Positions 8,039-16,117 of a stretch of DNA of 33,833 nt are shown here, piece after piece. Position 1 is the stretch's first letter. Each line of letters opens with the position of its first letter. Both the position numbers and the translations under genes were made by a program. The stretch covers positions 1 to 33,833 of the forward strand of contig JAFLDQ010000017.1 in the NCBI GenBank assembly GCA_017302355.1, in the 5' to 3' direction. Source of the DNA: Dechloromonas sp. (GTDB taxonomy: Bacteria > Pseudomonadota > Gammaproteobacteria > Burkholderiales > Rhodocyclaceae). The notes below the pieces were generated by a model. That model was not told the origin of the DNA. It did not search any database and saw only the letters and a program-made list of their open reading frames with translations.

Positions 8039-8794
8039 ATGTTCCAGCATCTGCGTGAGGATATCCGTGCGGTCTTCGACCGCGATCCGGCGGCGCGCTC
8101 GGCGTGGGAGGTGCTGACCTGTTACCCGGGCATCCATGCCCTGGTCCTGCATCGCTTCGCCCACTGGCTGTGGGGGCATCGCCTGCGCTGGCTGGCGCGT
8201 TTTGTCGCGCATCTTTCGCGTTTTTTCACCGGCATCGAGATTCATCCGGGCGCGACGATCGGCCGCCGCTTCTTCATCGACCACGGCATGGGCGTGGTGA
8301 TCGGCGAGACCGCCGAGATCGGCGATGACGTCACCCTTTATCACGGCGTCACGCTCGGCGGCACGTCGTGGAACAAGGGCAAACGCCATCCGACCCTGGA
8401 GGATGGCGTGGTGATCGGGGCCGGAGCCAAGATTCTGGGGCCGATCACCGTCGCCGCCGGCGCCAAGGTCGGCTCGAACGCGGTGGTGACGAAGGCGGTA
8501 CCGGCAGGCGCGACGGCGGTCGGCAACCCGGCACGGGTGCTCGACCACTCGGCGGAGGGCCGGCAACGCGAGGCGCAGGCGGAGAAGCTGGGGTTTTCCG
8601 CCTATGCCGTCGGGCGCGATCAGGATGATCCGCTGGCCAGGGCGATTCACGGTCTTCTCGACCATGCCGCCGAGACCGACCGCCGGTTCGCCTCGCTGCT
8701 GCGTGAACTGGAGGCGGCGGGGGTCAAGTGCGACGAGGACGTGCAACCGGCCGACTCTTTCGATCCGAAATACCTTGGAAAAATTGTTGACTAA
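8039..8794 (+). CDS. cysE: Serine O-acetyltransferase
   Basis: Makes O-acetyl-L-serine from serine and acetyl-CoA, the first step of cysteine synthesis. 251 residues. A short helical N-terminal part is followed by a left-handed beta-helix of hexapeptide repeats from about 65 to 165. Catalytic residues by comparison with E. coli CysE are D81/H82 in [14 protein letters not shown] and H117 in [20 protein letters not shown]. The N-terminal domain is shorter than in the 273-residue enteric enzyme, and there is a tail of about 80 residues after the GNPARV turn. ATG 8039 has AGGGGA about eleven bases upstream. It lies directly before iscR, and its last codons carry the iscR operator, so cysteine supply and Fe-S assembly appear to share IscR control. 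Confidence 0.95.
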   Translation: MFQHLREDIRAVFDRDPAARSAWEVLTCYPGIHALVLHRFAHWLWGHRLRWLARFVAHLSRFFTGIEIHPGATIGRRFFIDHGMGVVIGETAEIGDDVTLYHGVTLGGTSWNKGKRHPTLEDGVVIGAGAKILGPITVAAGAKVGSNAVVTKAVPAGATAVGNPARVLDHSAEGRQREAQAEKLGFSAYAVGRDQDDPLARAIHGLLDHAAETDRRFASLLRELEAAGVKCDEDVQPADSFDPKYLGKIVD

Positions 8795-8807
8795 TTCTGT
8801 CAAGTAT
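8783..8807 (+). promoter_or_regulatory. Type 1 IscR binding site upstream of iscR
   Basis: 25 bases beginning ATTGTTGACT and ending GTCAAGTAT. They match the E. coli type 1 consensus at 23 of 25 positions by my alignment. The box overlaps the cysE stop codon (8792-8794) and covers the -35 of the iscR promoter, consistent with autorepression. Confidence 0.8.
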
Positions 8808-8814
8808 ATATAGT
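8787..8814 (+). promoter_or_regulatory. iscR operon promoter
   Basis: TTGACT (8787-8792) and TATAGT (8809-8814), 16-base spacer, embedded in the IscR box. This predicts a leader of roughly 30 bases before iscR. Confidence 0.6.
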
Positions 8815-8850
8815 TGACCGCAACAGTAGGTTAATTGCGAAAGGTGCAGA

Positions 8851-9357
8851 ATGCGACTCACGACCAAAGGACGATTTGCGGTTACCGCGATGATGGATCT
8901 CGCCTTGCGCGGCCAGGGCGGGCCGGTGGCGCTGGCCGGCGTCAGCGAACGCCAGAAGATTTCGCTCTCCTACCTCGAGCAACTGTTCGGCAAGCTGCGC
9001 CGGGACAAACTGGTCGATAGCGTGCGCGGTCCCGGCGGCGGTTACTGCATTGCCAGGCCGCTCGAAGGGGTGACGGTCGCCGACATCATCCGCGCCGTCG
9101 ACGAGCCGCTCGACGCGACCCAGTGCGGAGGCCGCGAGAACTGCCTCGACGATCAGCGCTGCATGACGCACGATCTGTGGTCGTCGCTGAATGACCGCAT
9201 GTACGACTATCTGACATCGGTGACGCTGGCCGACCTGGTGGCCCGCCAGCGGGAAAAGGAGGCGAGGTCGGGAATCCCGGCGATTCTCGAGGACCGCCGG
9301 AGCATTCCGGGTTCGCGGTCGCGCAACGGGCGCGACAAGGTGGCCGCGGTCATCTGA
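8851..9357 (+). CDS. iscR: Fe-S cluster assembly regulator IscR
   Basis: Rrf2-family repressor that senses [2Fe-2S] status and controls the isc operon. 168 residues. An N-terminal winged helix (MRLTTKGRFAVTAMMDLAL; the recognition region is near SLSYLEQLFGKLR) is followed by the cluster-binding loop with C92, C98, C104 and H107, the same numbering as in E. coli IscR. The tail after about 145 is basic and divergent. ATG 8851 has AAGG about six bases upstream. Two type 1 boxes, before cysE and before iscR itself, are the likely targets. The next gene starts eight bases after the stop. Confidence 0.96.
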   Translation: MRLTTKGRFAVTAMMDLALRGQGGPVALAGVSERQKISLSYLEQLFGKLRRDKLVDSVRGPGGGYCIARPLEGVTVADIIRAVDEPLDATQCGGRENCLDDQRCMTHDLWSSLNDRMYDYLTSVTLADLVARQREKEARSGIPAILEDRRSIPGSRSRNGRDKVAAVI

Positions 9358-9365
9358 GCAAGCCG

Positions 9366-10523
9366 ATGTTCAATCCCGCCTACTTCGACCACAACGCCAC
9401 GACGCCGCTCGATCCGGCGGTGCTGGCGGCGATGCTGCCATGGCTGGAAAGCCGCTTCGGCAATGCCTCCAGTCGCCACGAATACGGGCGGGCGGCGCGG
9501 CGGGCGATCGACGAGGCGCGACAGCAGGTCGCGGCGGCGGTCAACGCCCATCCGACCGAAGTGGTGTTCACCAGCGGTGGCAGCGAGGCCAACAACCTGT
9601 TTCTCAAGGGTTCCGCGGGGTGCTGCCGGCCCGGCGTGATCGCCGTCGGGGCGACCGAGCATCCTTGCGTGCTCAAGCCGGCGGCCCAGCTGGCGCGTGG
9701 TGGCTGGCAGGTCGAGGCGGTTGCGGTCGACGCGGCGGGGGCGGTGGATTTCGACTCGTTTTCCCGGATCCTGGCGGCGCGTCCGCGACTGTGGTCGATC
9801 ATGACGGCCAACAACGAAACCGGGGTCATCCAGGACATTCCGCTTCTGGCGATGGCGGCCAAGCCCTCGGGCGGATGGTTCCACAGCGACGCGGTGCAGG
9901 CCCTGGGCAAGTTGCCGCTCGATTTCCGGGCGCTCAACGCGGCCGGTGTTCACGCCATGACCCTTTCGGCGCACAAGGCCGGCGGGCCGAAGGGCGCGGC
10001 GGCGCTGGTTCTCGACAAGCGGGTCGAACTGCAGCCGCTGATCGCCGGCGGCGGACACGAGCGCGGACTGCGCTCGGGCACCGAGAACGTCCCGGCCATC
10101 GTCGGCTTTGGCGTGGCGGCGGAACTTGCGGCGCAACGCGTTGCCGAAGTGCCGCGTCGCCTGCGGGTTCTGCGCGAGCGGCTCGAGAGCGGTCTGGCCG
10201 AACTTGGCGTGCGGATCTTCGGTGGCGAAGCCGGGCGTTTGCCCAATACGACCTGTTTCGCGGCGCCCGGCATCGATGGCGAAACGCTGGTCGGCAAGCT
10301 GGATCGTGCGGGCTTCGCGGTGGCCAGCGGCGCGGCATGCTCGAGCGCCAATCCGGAACCGTCGCATGTGCTGCTGGCGATGGGCGTGGCGCCCGACCTG
10401 GCGCGGGGCGCGGTCCGGGTCAGTCTGGGCGCCGGCAACGGCGAGGCGGAAATCGACGCTTTCATCCATGCCTTGCAGGTTACGGTCGGACGCCTGCACG
10501 GACTGACGGCGGTGGCTGTCTGA
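9366..10523 (+). CDS. NifS-like cysteine desulfurase, second copy in the operon
   Basis: PLP enzyme of the NifS/IscS family, 385 residues. Seen: the opening YFDHNATTPLDP, H99 in TEHPCVL, D175 in HSDAVQALGK, the Schiff-base lysine K204 in SAHKAGGPKG, and the catalytic cysteine C325 in SGAACSSANPEPSHVL. The active-site loop is of the NifS/IscS (group I) type. It lies between iscR and the true iscS. IscS-specific C-terminal features are missing, so it may serve another acceptor (for example a dedicated sulfur carrier) or be an ancestral duplicate. I give no symbol because the specificity is unknown. Eight bases follow iscR, and 38 bases separate it from iscS. Confidence 0.92.
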   Translation: MFNPAYFDHNATTPLDPAVLAAMLPWLESRFGNASSRHEYGRAARRAIDEARQQVAAAVNAHPTEVVFTSGGSEANNLFLKGSAGCCRPGVIAVGATEHPCVLKPAAQLARGGWQVEAVAVDAAGAVDFDSFSRILAARPRLWSIMTANNETGVIQDIPLLAMAAKPSGGWFHSDAVQALGKLPLDFRALNAAGVHAMTLSAHKAGGPKGAAALVLDKRVELQPLIAGGGHERGLRSGTENVPAIVGFGVAAELAAQRVAEVPRRLRVLRERLESGLAELGVRIFGGEAGRLPNTTCFAAPGIDGETLVGKLDRAGFAVASGAACSSANPEPSHVLLAMGVAPDLARGAVRVSLGAGNGEAEIDAFIHALQVTVGRLHGLTAVAV

Positions 10524-10545
10524 ATCAACACGACTGAATCAACAC
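10520..10545 (+). repeat. Tandem 14-base duplication carrying a second stop codon
   Basis: CTGAATCAACAC occurs at 10520-10531 and again at 10534-10545. The first copy contains the TGA stop of the NifS-like gene; the repeat unit is 14 bases. It looks like a simple slip or duplication in the spacer before iscS, just ahead of the iscS Shine-Dalgarno GAGAAGGA. Confidence 0.7.
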
Positions 10546-10561
10546 TCAAGCGAGAAGGACG

Positions 10562-11773
10562 ATGAAACTCCCCATCTACCTGGATTATTCGGCAACCACC
10601 CCGGTCGACCCGCGCGTGGCGGAAAAGATGATTCCCTACCTGTGCGAGCTTTTCGGCAACCCGGCCTCGCGCTCGCACAGCTTCGGCTGGGTGGCGGACG
10701 CCGCCGTCGAGGAGGCGCGCGAGCAGGTCGCCGCGCTGGTCAATGCCGACCCCAAGGAAATCGTCTGGACTTCGGGCGCGACCGAATCCAACAATCTCGC
10801 GATCAAGGGCGCCGCCAATTTTTACGCCGGCACCAAGGGCAAGCACATCATCACGGTCAAGACCGAGCACAAGGCCGTGCTCGACACCGTGCGCGAAATG
10901 GAGCGCCAGGGCTTCGCGGCGACCTATCTCGACGTCAAGGAAAACGGCCTGCTCGATCTCGAAGCGTTCAAGGCCGCCATCCGGCCGGATACCGTGCTGG
11001 CATCGGTGATGTTCGTCAATAACGAGATCGGCGTCATCCAGCCGATCGCCGAACTTGGGGAAATCTGCCGCGAGAAGGGCGTCATCTTCCACGTCGATGC
11101 GGCGCAGGCGACCGGCAAGGTCGACATCGACCTGGGGAAGCTCAGGGTCGACCTGATGAGCTTCTCGGCGCACAAGACCTACGGCCCGAAGGGCATCGGC
11201 GCGCTCTACGTGCGGCGCAAGCCGCGCATCCGCCTCGAGGCGCAGATGCACGGCGGCGGCCACGAACGCGGTTTCCGCTCCGGCACGCTGGCCACCCACC
11301 AGATCGTCGGCATGGGCGAGGCCTTCCGCATTGCCAGGGAAGAGATGGTTGATGAAAACAAGAGAATCAAATACTTGCGCGATAAACTTCTCAATGGACT
11401 TCAGGATATCGAGGCGACCTACGTCAATGGTGACCTGACCCACCGGGTCGCGCACAACCTCAATATCAGCTTCGCCTACGTCGAAGGCGAGTCGATGATC
11501 ATGGCGATCAAGGATCTCGCGGTGTCTTCCGGCTCGGCCTGCACCTCGGCCAGCCTCGAGCCGTCGTATGTCCTGCGCGCCCTCGGTCGCGACGACGAAC
11601 TGGCGCACAGCTCGATCCGCTTCACCATCGGCCGGTTTACGACGGAGGAGGAAATTGACTATGCAATCAAATTGTTGCACGCGAAAGTTGGTAAATTGCG
11701 CGAACTTTCGCCGCTGTGGGAAATGGTCCAGGATGGCATCGACCTCAGTACCGTCCAGTGGGCCGCCCACTAA
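10562..11773 (+). CDS. iscS: Cysteine desulfurase IscS
   Basis: Supplies persulfide sulfur to IscU and other acceptors. 403 residues, close to the E. coli 404. Seen: [15 protein letters not shown]103 in [11 protein letters not shown]179 in [12 protein letters not shown]205 in [11 protein letters not shown], and the active cysteine C327 in [19 protein letters not shown]. The C-terminal [18 protein letters not shown] is typical of IscS and forms the IscU-binding tail. Two internal stretches (about 11341-11400 and 11650-11700) are noticeably AT-richer, with codons unlike the rest of the gene. Strong Shine-Dalgarno before ATG 10562; iscU starts 21 bases downstream. Confidence 0.97.
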   Translation: MKLPIYLDYSATTPVDPRVAEKMIPYLCELFGNPASRSHSFGWVADAAVEEAREQVAALVNADPKEIVWTSGATESNNLAIKGAANFYAGTKGKHIITVKTEHKAVLDTVREMERQGFAATYLDVKENGLLDLEAFKAAIRPDTVLASVMFVNNEIGVIQPIAELGEICREKGVIFHVDAAQATGKVDIDLGKLRVDLMSFSAHKTYGPKGIGALYVRRKPRIRLEAQMHGGGHERGFRSGTLATHQIVGMGEAFRIAREEMVDENKRIKYLRDKLLNGLQDIEATYVNGDLTHRVAHNLNISFAYVEGESMIMAIKDLAVSSGSACTSASLEPSYVLRALGRDDELAHSSIRFTIGRFTTEEEIDYAIKLLHAKVGKLRELSPLWEMVQDGIDLSTVQWAAH

Positions 11774-11794
11774 GGACATGAAAGGATAAACAAC

Positions 11795-12178
11795 ATGAGC
11801 TATAGCGTCAAAGTCATTGATCATTATGAGAATCCACGCAACGTCGGTTCCTTTGCCAAGGAAGACGACGGGGTCGGAACCGGGATGGTCGGCGCGCCGG
11901 CCTGCGGCGACGTGATGAAGTTGCAGATCAAGGTCAACAAGGCCGGCGTCATCGAGGATGCCAAGTTCAAGACCTACGGCTGCGGTTCCGCCATCGCGTC
12001 GTCTTCGCTGGTGACCGAATGGGTCAAGGGCAAGACGGTCGATCAGGCGCTGACCATCAGGAATACGGAAATCGCCGAGGAACTGGCGTTGCCGCCGGTC
12101 AAGATCCACTGTTCGATCCTGGCGGAAGACGCCATCAAGGCGGCGGTGGCCGATTACAAGAAGAAGCACGGAGAATGA
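11795..12178 (+). CDS. iscU: Fe-S cluster scaffold IscU
   Basis: Scaffold on which IscS sulfur and iron are assembled into [2Fe-2S] clusters. 127 residues. The three ligand cysteines C37 (GAPACGD), C63 ([12 protein letters not shown]) and C106 ([11 protein letters not shown]), plus D39 and H105, are all present. The LPPVK motif that HscA binds is at 99-103. ATG 11795 follows AAAGGA at a normal distance. Its stop overlaps the region of the iscA start. Confidence 0.98.
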   Translation: MSYSVKVIDHYENPRNVGSFAKEDDGVGTGMVGAPACGDVMKLQIKVNKAGVIEDAKFKTYGCGSAIASSSLVTEWVKGKTVDQALTIRNTEIAEELALPPVKIHCSILAEDAIKAAVADYKKKHGE

Positions 12179-12180
12179 GC

Positions 12181-12504
12181 ATGACAGTCAGCCTGAGCGA
12201 CAAGGCGGCGAAGCACGTCGCCAATTATCTGGTCAAGCGCGGCAAGGGTCTCGGCCTGCGCCTAGGCGTACGCACCAGCGGCTGTTCCGGCATGGCCTAC
12301 AAGCTGGAATTCGTCGATGAGGTCAGCCCCGGGGATCTGGTCTTCGAGAGCAATGGCGTCAAGGTCTTCGTCGACGCCAGGAGCCTGCCTTACCTTGACG
12401 GGATGGAACTCGACTATGCCCGCGAGGGCCTGAGCGAGGGCTTCAAGTTCAACAATCCGAACGTCAAGGATCAGTGCGGCTGCGGCGAATCGTTCAACGT
12501 CTGA
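12181..12504 (+). CDS. iscA: A-type Fe-S carrier IscA
   Basis: Carries or assembles Fe-S clusters for apo-targets. 107 residues. The A-type cysteines C35 (TSGCSGMAY), C99 and C101 (DQCGCGESF) have the same numbering as in E. coli IscA. Two starts are possible: ATG 12175 overlaps the iscU stop, while ATG 12181 lies seven bases after GGAG (12170-12173) and matches the normal N-terminus ([10 protein letters not shown]). I prefer 12181. Its TGA overlaps the hscB ATG. Confidence 0.96.
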   Translation: MTVSLSDKAAKHVANYLVKRGKGLGLRLGVRTSGCSGMAYKLEFVDEVSPGDLVFESNGVKVFVDARSLPYLDGMELDYAREGLSEGFKFNNPNVKDQCGCGESFNV

Positions 12505-13031
12505 TGGATCCGCGCGCCGACCACTTCGCCCTGTTCGGACTCGATCGCGCTTTCCGGCTCGATCTGTCGGACCTCGATTCGCGCTTCCGCGACGTGCAGG
12601 CGCAGGTGCATCCGGATCGCTTCGCCCATGCCGGCGATGCCGAGCGCCGGCTGTCGATGCAGTGGTCGACGCACGCCAACGAGGCCTACCAGACCCTGAA
12701 GAAACCGCTGGCGCGCGCCCGCTACCTGCTGCATCTGGCCGGCCACGATGTCGAGGCCGAGAACAACACCGCGATGCCGGCCGATTTCCTGATGGAGCAG
12801 ATGGAGTGGCGGGAAGCGGTGATGGAAGCGCGCAACGGCGGCGACCATCACGAACTCGAGCATCTGCACAATCGCCTGCGTATCGACATCCAGGGCCGCT
12901 ACGACGAACTGGAAGTGCTGCTGGACGAGGCCGGCGACCTCGATGGCGCCACCGATCGTGTGCGTCGCCTGATGTTTCTCGAAAAACTCCTGCACGAAAT
13001 CGACGACGCGCTGGCGTCGCTGGAAGATTGA
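12504..13031 (+). CDS. hscB: Fe-S co-chaperone HscB (J-domain)
   Basis: J-protein that delivers IscU to HscA and stimulates its ATPase. 175 residues. The J domain occupies about 1-75 with the HPD motif at 36-38 (QVHPDRF); the rest is the helical IscU-binding domain. The ATG overlaps the iscA TGA by one base (TGATG), indicating coupled translation. A longer in-frame ATG upstream would run through iscA and is not used. Confidence 0.96.
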   Translation: MDPRADHFALFGLDRAFRLDLSDLDSRFRDVQAQVHPDRFAHAGDAERRLSMQWSTHANEAYQTLKKPLARARYLLHLAGHDVEAENNTAMPADFLMEQMEWREAVMEARNGGDHHELEHLHNRLRIDIQGRYDELEVLLDEAGDLDGATDRVRRLMFLEKLLHEIDDALASLED

Positions 13032-13033
13032 AG

Positions 13034-14914
13034 ATGGCCCTGTTTCAGATTGCCGAGCCCGGTGAGGCGGCGGCGCCCCACGAGTACAAACTGGCGATCG
13101 GCATCGATCTCGGTACGACCAATTCCCTGGTGGCGACGGTGCGCAGCGGCATCGCGGTGGTCATCAACGACGAGCAGGGCCGGCCGCTGTTGCCGTCGAT
13201 CGTCCGCTACCGCGCGGACGGCGCGACCGACGTCGGCTACGACGCGCAGACGAGGCTGGCGGTCGACCCGCGAAACACCATCGTTTCCGTCAAGCGCTTC
13301 ATGGGACGCGGGCTGAAGGACGTTTCGCATGTCGAAGCGATGCCCTACGACTTCGTCGAGGCGCCGGGCATGGTCAAGGTCAGGACCGTGGCCGGGATCC
13401 GCAGCCCGGTCGAAGTTTCCGCCGAAATCCTCAAGACCCTCAAGGCGCGCGCCGAGACGGCGCTGGGCGGCGAGCTGGTCGGCGCGGTCATTACCGTGCC
13501 GGCCTATTTCGACGACGCCCAGCGGCAGGCGACCAAGGACGCCGCCCGCCTGGCCGGCCTCAATGTCCTGCGCCTGCTCAACGAACCGACCGCCGCCGCC
13601 ATCGCCTACGGGCTGGACAACGCGTCGGAGGGCATTTACGCGGTCTATGACCTGGGCGGCGGCACCTTCGACATTTCCATCCTCAAGCTGACCCGGGGCG
13701 TCTTCGAGGTGATGTCGACCGGCGGCGATTCCGCGCTCGGCGGCGACGATTTCGACCATCGCATCTTCTGCTGGGCGATCGAGCAGGCGAAACTGCAGCC
13801 ACTGTCGGCCGAGGATGGGCGTCTGTTGATGATGCGTTGCCGCGAAGCCAAGGAATTCCTGACCATCAACCCGGAAGCACCGATCACCGCGCGTCTGTCG
13901 ACCGGCGAAATGGTCGAGCTGAAGCTCGATGTCGCGACCTTTGCCGAAATCGCCCGGACCCTGATTTCCAAGACCATGCAGCCGGTCAAGAAGGCGCTGC
14001 GCGACGCCGGCTTGCGCGCCGAGGACGTCAAGGGAGTGGTCATGGTCGGCGGCGCGACGCGCATGCCGCAAGTGCAGAAGGCGGTCGGCGACTTCTTCCG
14101 CCAGGAACCGCTGACCAATCTCGACCCGGACAAGGTGGTCGCCCTCGGCGCCGCCACCCAGGCCAACCTGCTGGTCGGCAACAAGACCGGCAAGGACGAC
14201 TGGCTGCTGCTCGACGTGATTCCGCTGTCGCTCGGGCTGGAAATGATGGGCGGGCTGACCGAAAAGGTGATCCCGCGCAATTCGACCATACCGACGGCGC
14301 GCGCCCAGGAGTTCACGACCTTCAAGGATGGCCAGACGGCAATGGCGATCCACGTCGTCCAGGGCGAGCGTGAACTGGTCAGCGACTGCCGTTCGCTGGC
14401 GCGCTTCGAGTTGCGCGGAATTCCGCCGATGGTGGCTGGCGCGGCGCGCATCCGCGTCACCTTCCAGGTGGACGCGGACGGCCTGTTGTCGGTTTCGGCG
14501 CGCGAACAGACGACCGGCATCGAGGCCAGCGTCACCGTCAAGCCGTCGTATGGCCTGACCGACGACGAAATCGCCGGCATGCTCAAGGATTCGCTGGAGC
14601 ACGCCAGGGACGACGCGATGGCGCGGGCGCTCAAGGAAGCGCAGGTCGAGGCGCAACGCATGATCGAGGCCACCGAGGCGGCGCTGCGGGAAGACCGCCA
14701 CTTGCTGGATGAAGCCGAAGCGGCGAGGATCGTGGCGAGCATCGGGAAACTTCGCCAGACCGCGGCCGGCGACAACCGCCGCCAGATCAATCTGGCGATG
14801 GACGATCTCGGCTTCGAGACGCAGGAATTCGCCCACCGCCGCATGAATCAGAGCATCAACCGCGCGCTGGCCGGCCGCAAGGTCGATGACATCAAGCTGG
14901 GAGACCCCGCATGA
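13034..14914 (+). CDS. hscA: Fe-S assembly Hsp70 chaperone HscA
   Basis: Specialised Hsp70 that binds the IscU LPPVK motif and drives cluster release using ATP. 626 residues, close to the E. coli 616. Nucleotide-binding signatures: [15 protein letters not shown] (from residue 22), [13 protein letters not shown] and [17 protein letters not shown]. The substrate-binding domain begins near [17 protein letters not shown] 13034 is three bases after the hscB stop. The stop overlaps the fdx start (ATGA). Confidence 0.97.
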   Translation: MALFQIAEPGEAAAPHEYKLAIGIDLGTTNSLVATVRSGIAVVINDEQGRPLLPSIVRYRADGATDVGYDAQTRLAVDPRNTIVSVKRFMGRGLKDVSHVEAMPYDFVEAPGMVKVRTVAGIRSPVEVSAEILKTLKARAETALGGELVGAVITVPAYFDDAQRQATKDAARLAGLNVLRLLNEPTAAAIAYGLDNASEGIYAVYDLGGGTFDISILKLTRGVFEVMSTGGDSALGGDDFDHRIFCWAIEQAKLQPLSAEDGRLLMMRCREAKEFLTINPEAPITARLSTGEMVELKLDVATFAEIARTLISKTMQPVKKALRDAGLRAEDVKGVVMVGGATRMPQVQKAVGDFFRQEPLTNLDPDKVVALGAATQANLLVGNKTGKDDWLLLDVIPLSLGLEMMGGLTEKVIPRNSTIPTARAQEFTTFKDGQTAMAIHVVQGERELVSDCRSLARFELRGIPPMVAGAARIRVTFQVDADGLLSVSAREQTTGIEASVTVKPSYGLTDDEIAGMLKDSLEHARDDAMARALKEAQVEAQRMIEATEAALREDRHLLDEAEAARIVASIGKLRQTAAGDNRRQINLAMDDLGFETQEFAHRRMNQSINRALAGRKVDDIKLGDPA

Positions 14915-15255
14915 CGCAAGTCGTCGTCCTGCCGCACGTCGAAAGCTGCCCGGACGGCGCCGTCATCGAGGCGGAAGAGGGCAAGTCGATCTGCGAGAAC
15001 CTGCTGGAAAACGGCATCGAACTCGAGCACGCCTGCGAGATGTCGTGCGCCTGCACGACCTGTCACGTCATCGTGCGCGAGGGCTTCAGCTCGCTCGATC
15101 CGGCCGAGGAAGAGGAAGAGGACCTGCTCGACAAGGCGTGGGGGCTGGAACCCAACTCGCGCCTCGGCTGCCAGGCAGTGGTACGGTCGACGCCGCTGGT
15201 CGTCGAAATTCCCAGGTACAGCATCAATATGGCGAAGGAGGGCCACCGCAAATGA
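14911..15255 (+). CDS. fdx: ISC-type [2Fe-2S] ferredoxin
   Basis: Electron donor for cluster assembly on IscU. 114 residues. Cluster ligands C42, C48, C51 ([15 protein letters not shown]) and C87 (LGCQAV), with the extra C46, all at E. coli Fdx positions. A run of glutamates follows at about 66-70. ATGA overlaps at both ends with hscA and iscX point to tight translational coupling. Confidence 0.97.
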   Translation: MTQVVVLPHVESCPDGAVIEAEEGKSICENLLENGIELEHACEMSCACTTCHVIVREGFSSLDPAEEEEEDLLDKAWGLEPNSRLGCQAVVRSTPLVVEIPRYSINMAKEGHRK

Positions 15256-15446
15256 AATGGACCGACATCAGCGATATCGCGATCGAACTGAGCGAGGCAC
15301 ACCCGGACCAGGATCCATTGAAGGTCAATTTCGTCGATCTGCGTGACTGGGTGATGGCGCTGGAGGACTTCGACGACGATCCGAAGCACTGCGGCGAGAA
15401 GATCCTCGAAGCAATCCAGCAGGCGTGGATCGACGAGGTCGCATGA
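15252..15446 (+). CDS. iscX: Fe-S assembly protein IscX
   Basis: 64-residue acidic protein that binds IscS and iron and modulates assembly rate. Seen: [13 protein letters not shown], the conserved DPLKVNFVDLRDWV, and the DDPKHCGEKILEAIQQAWIDE tail. Starts inside the fdx stop (ATGA) and ends inside the start of the next gene (ATGA). This is the normal last isc gene, but here another gene follows in the same coupled manner. Confidence 0.95.
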   Translation: MKWTDISDIAIELSEAHPDQDPLKVNFVDLRDWVMALEDFDDDPKHCGEKILEAIQQAWIDEVA

Positions 15447-15838
15447 AACCCCGCGAGTTTCCTGGACGCGGCAGCCAGTTGAACGTGTTTGGCGGGCCGC
15501 TGCTGACCTGCAGCGACCGGCCGCTGACCGGATTCTTTCGCGACGGCTGCTGCAACACGTCGGAGGAGGATTCCGGCAGCCACACCGTCTGTGTCGTGCT
15601 CACCGCCGAATTCCTCGAATTCTCGAAGGCGCGCGGCAACGACCTGTCGACCCCGCGTCCCGAGTTCGCCTTCCCCGGCCTCGGGCCGGGCCAGCGCTGG
15701 TGCCTGTGCGCCGCGCGTTGGGTTGAAGCGTTCAAGGCCGGCAAGGCGCCGCGCGTCGTGCTCAATTCGACCAACCAGGCGGTGCTGGAAGTGGCGCCGC
15801 TGCAAGTGCTCAAGCAGTTCGCCGTCGACATGCACTGA
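15443..15838 (+). CDS. DUF2237 family protein, coupled to the isc operon
   Basis: 131 residues, no signal peptide, function unknown. Family core seen: NVFGGPLLTCSDRPLTGFFRDGCCN, then SHTVCVVLTAEFLEFSKARGNDLSTPRPEF and GQRWCLCAARW. It holds six cysteines (C23, C36, C37, C50, C87, C89), including a CC and a CxC pair. The ATG overlaps the iscX TGA (ATGA), so it is co-translated with the Fe-S machinery. A link to metal or Fe-S handling is an inference from that linkage and from the cysteines. The operon seems to end here. Confidence 0.9.
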   Translation: MKPREFPGRGSQLNVFGGPLLTCSDRPLTGFFRDGCCNTSEEDSGSHTVCVVLTAEFLEFSKARGNDLSTPRPEFAFPGLGPGQRWCLCAARWVEAFKAGKAPRVVLNSTNQAVLEVAPLQVLKQFAVDMH

Positions 15839-16117
15839 GGGTGCCGCGCCGGCCGCACCGCAGCGACCGGGCGGGGCTGGCGCGGCAGGGCTGGCCATGC
15901 GATCTTCGCGCCACGGATGGCGCTGGCAGTCATGCCGTGGCTGCCAGCTTGCCAGGGAAACCGGGCTCTGCCCGATTCCGGATCGCCCGCCAGCCCGGTC
16001 CGGATGTCGCGGGCGGGCACGGCTCGGTGCATGATTGGTCGCGTATCGGGTCAGGGCAAGGCCCTGGCCTTTCAGAATTCTTCACGCTGCGTTGCGCAGC
16101 ATGCCGGGGGGAATGCG

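Noticed and set aside
9950..12169. A minus-strand open frame of 739 codons across the desulfurase genes and iscU
   Set aside because: It is fully antisense to three unmistakable isc genes; the length is an effect of high GC.
12899..14836. A minus-strand open frame of 645 codons opposite hscA
   Set aside because: Antisense shadow of HscA with no independent support.
16052..16066. A CAGGGC/GCCCTG hairpin upstream of WS/DGAT copy 1, as a regulatory element
   Set aside because: A six-base stem with three-base loop is expected by chance at this GC content, and no T tract or motif accompanies it.
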